From positions 1 through 6,284 of the forward strand of contig JAKADE010000174.1 of assembly GCA_021820785.1 (NCBI GenBank): a DNA stretch of 6,284 bases, given 5' to 3'. Position numbers and translations under genes: made by a program. This DNA is from Pseudomonadota bacterium. Its GTDB lineage: Bacteria > Pseudomonadota > Gammaproteobacteria > Steroidobacterales > Steroidobacteraceae. The stretch's first letter is position 1; each line of letters starts with the position of its first letter. Under the pieces are notes generated by a model. It had not been told where the DNA came from and did no database searches. It was given only the letters and a program-made list of their open reading frames with translations. Below, in pieces: positions 5,351 through 6,284 of this stretch.

Positions 5351-6284
5351 TCAGCGGCTCTCGCCGACTGCGAGCCGCGGCGGCTCTCCGGCGCCCACGT
5401 TCGCGGTGGAGGCTGCGTTGCTCGCCTCAGCGGGGAATGCAACGGCGGATCCCGCCAGGCGGAAGCGGCCCAGCGTATCGTTGAGATCGCGAACCTGGCC
5501 GCTCATCACCTGCGAAGCGGCGATCGTCTCTTCCACGAGCGCCGCGTTCTGCTGCGTGATCTGATCCATCTGCATCACGGCGCGGTTGACCTGCTCGATC
5601 CCCGCGGACTGTTCGCGCGAGGCGGCAGCGATCTCGGCAACGATATCCGAGACTTTCTTCACGGCGGTGACGATTTCAGTCAGCGTTTGACCTGAGCGGG
5701 TGACGAGCCGCGCACCGTCACCGACCTTCGCGACGCTATCCTGGATCAGACTCTTGATTTCCTTCGCAGCGGTCGCCGAGCGGCCGGCGAGGTTGCGCAC
5801 TTCGCTGGCAACCACCGCGAAACCACGACCCTGTTCCCCGGCGCGAGCGGCTTCCACGGCCGCGTTGAGCGCCAGCAGGTTCGTCTGGAATGCGATTTCA
5901 TCAATGACCCCGATGATGTCGGCAATCTTCTGTGCCGACTCATCGATACCACTCATTGCGCTGACCGCCTTGTCGACCACGGCAACTCCCTGCTCAGCTT
6001 GATCGCGCGCTGCGAGCGCGAGCTGATTCGCCTGCGCAGCGTTGTCGGCGTTCTGCTTGACCGTGGTGGTCATCTCTTCCATCGAGGAAGCGGTCTCTTC
6101 GAGTGACGAAGCCTGCTCCTCGGTGCGGCTGGAGAGATTGGTGTTCCCGAGAGTGATTTCTTCGGCACCGAGGGAGATCTCGCGGGCCGACTCTTTCACC
6201 CGAGCGACGATTTCGGCAAGGTTGTCGGCCAGACGGTTCACGCCCTCGCCCAGGGTGGCGAAGAAGCCGCTCTTGTCGCCGAGG
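5351..6284 (-). CDS. Methyl-accepting chemotaxis protein B, signalling domain (5' end outside window)
   Basis: The C-terminal 310 residues of a second chemoreceptor are visible; the frame is open to the window edge, so sensor, membrane segments and true start lie outside. Visible residues 1-35 (L-G-D-K-S-G-F-F, then G-V-N-R-L-A-D) match the segment after the PAS domain in MCP-A, so a similar HAMP/PAS arrangement upstream is likely. The core then runs to R-F at visible residues 273-274, with the methylation region [11 protein letters not shown] (53-63) and the hairpin tip D-E-I-A-F-Q-T-N (128-135). Over 260 residues it aligns without gaps to MCP-A at about 79% identity by my count. The tail after the core is only about 36 residues and ends G-E-S-R, with no docking pentapeptide. 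The signal passes to CheA/CheW at the tip. The stop is 52 bp before MCP-A, same strand, with no terminator between them. Confidence 0.95.
   Translation of the reverse strand, partial: LGDKSGFFATLGEGVNRLADNLAEIVARVKESAREISLGAEEITLGNTNLSSRTEEQASSLEETASSMEEMTTTVKQNADNAAQANQLALAARDQAEQGVAVVDKAVSAMSGIDESAQKIADIIGVIDEIAFQTNLLALNAAVEAARAGEQGRGFAVVASEVRNLAGRSATAAKEIKSLIQDSVAKVGDGARLVTRSGQTLTEIVTAVKKVSDIVAEIAAASREQSAGIEQVNRAVMQMDQITQQNAALVEETIAASQVMSGQVRDLNDTLGRFRLAGSAVAFPAEASNAASTANVGAGEPPRLAVGESR

Noticed and set aside
5299..5442. 48-codon upstream extension of the MCP-A frame
   Set aside because: It overlaps the end of MCP-B, is hydrophilic and Pro/Arg-rich, and would put the first membrane segment oddly far in; ATG 5298 with AGGA upstream fits receptors better.
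6239..6241. GTG at 6241 as the start of MCP-B
   Set aside because: The frame stays open to the window edge and encodes L-G-D-K-S-G-F-F upstream, matching receptor sequence in MCP-A; it is an internal valine codon.
1..6284. CRISPR, insertion sequence, tRNA, rRNA or attachment-site features
   Set aside because: No repeat-spacer pattern, transposase-like frame, terminal repeats or tRNA-like fold was seen; coding is continuous apart from short gaps.

Overview
All genes in this window lie on the minus strand and form one tightly packed chemosensory (chemotaxis) cluster, cut at both ends. The high GC content, dense GC-rich coding with long antisense shadow frames, the Tsr-like receptor core and the presence of cheD point to a Pseudomonadota bacterium, probably gamma- or betaproteobacterial. 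A member of the Lysobacterales (Xanthomonadales) is plausible, but the sequence alone does not settle it.

In transcription order (right to left) the layout is: the C-terminal two thirds or so of one methyl-accepting chemotaxis protein (MCP-B, 5351-6284, 5' end outside the window); a 52-bp gap; a complete 901-residue MCP (MCP-A, 2593-5298) with a periplasmic sensor, HAMP, cytoplasmic PAS, signalling hairpin and a C-terminal tether ending EWQEF; a 38-bp gap; a single-domain CheY-type response regulator (2192-2554); a 57-bp gap; a small exported protein of unknown function (1799-2134); a 126-bp gap holding a strong GC-rich hairpin; an unrecognised 150-residue helical protein with a CheZ-like D-x-x-x-Q motif (1220-1672); cheR (357-1223, TTG start overlapping the previous stop); and cheD (1-364, GTG start overlapping the cheR stop, 3' end outside the window). 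No convincing promoter or Rho-independent terminator is visible between genes, so a single operon is likely. No gene on the plus strand is supported.

The genes fit one adaptation and signalling module. The two receptors feed a CheA kinase (not in the window) that would phosphorylate the CheY. CheR methylates receptor glutamates, probably docking on the EWQEF tail of MCP-A, and CheD modifies receptor glutamines. The receptor cores align without gaps to the E. coli Tsr core (36-heptad class). Together with the pentapeptide and cheR-cheD, this resembles F7-type systems such as the Pseudomonas aeruginosa Che2 cluster, where the receptor Aer2/McpB ends in a similar pentapeptide next to cheR2 and cheD.

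The less ordinary parts are the two small uncharacterised genes between cheY and cheR (an exported two-cysteine protein and a possible CheZ-like phosphatase), the unusually long basic linker carrying the tether, and the fact that only one of two otherwise near-identical receptor cores carries that tether. cheA, cheW and cheB are not in the window.
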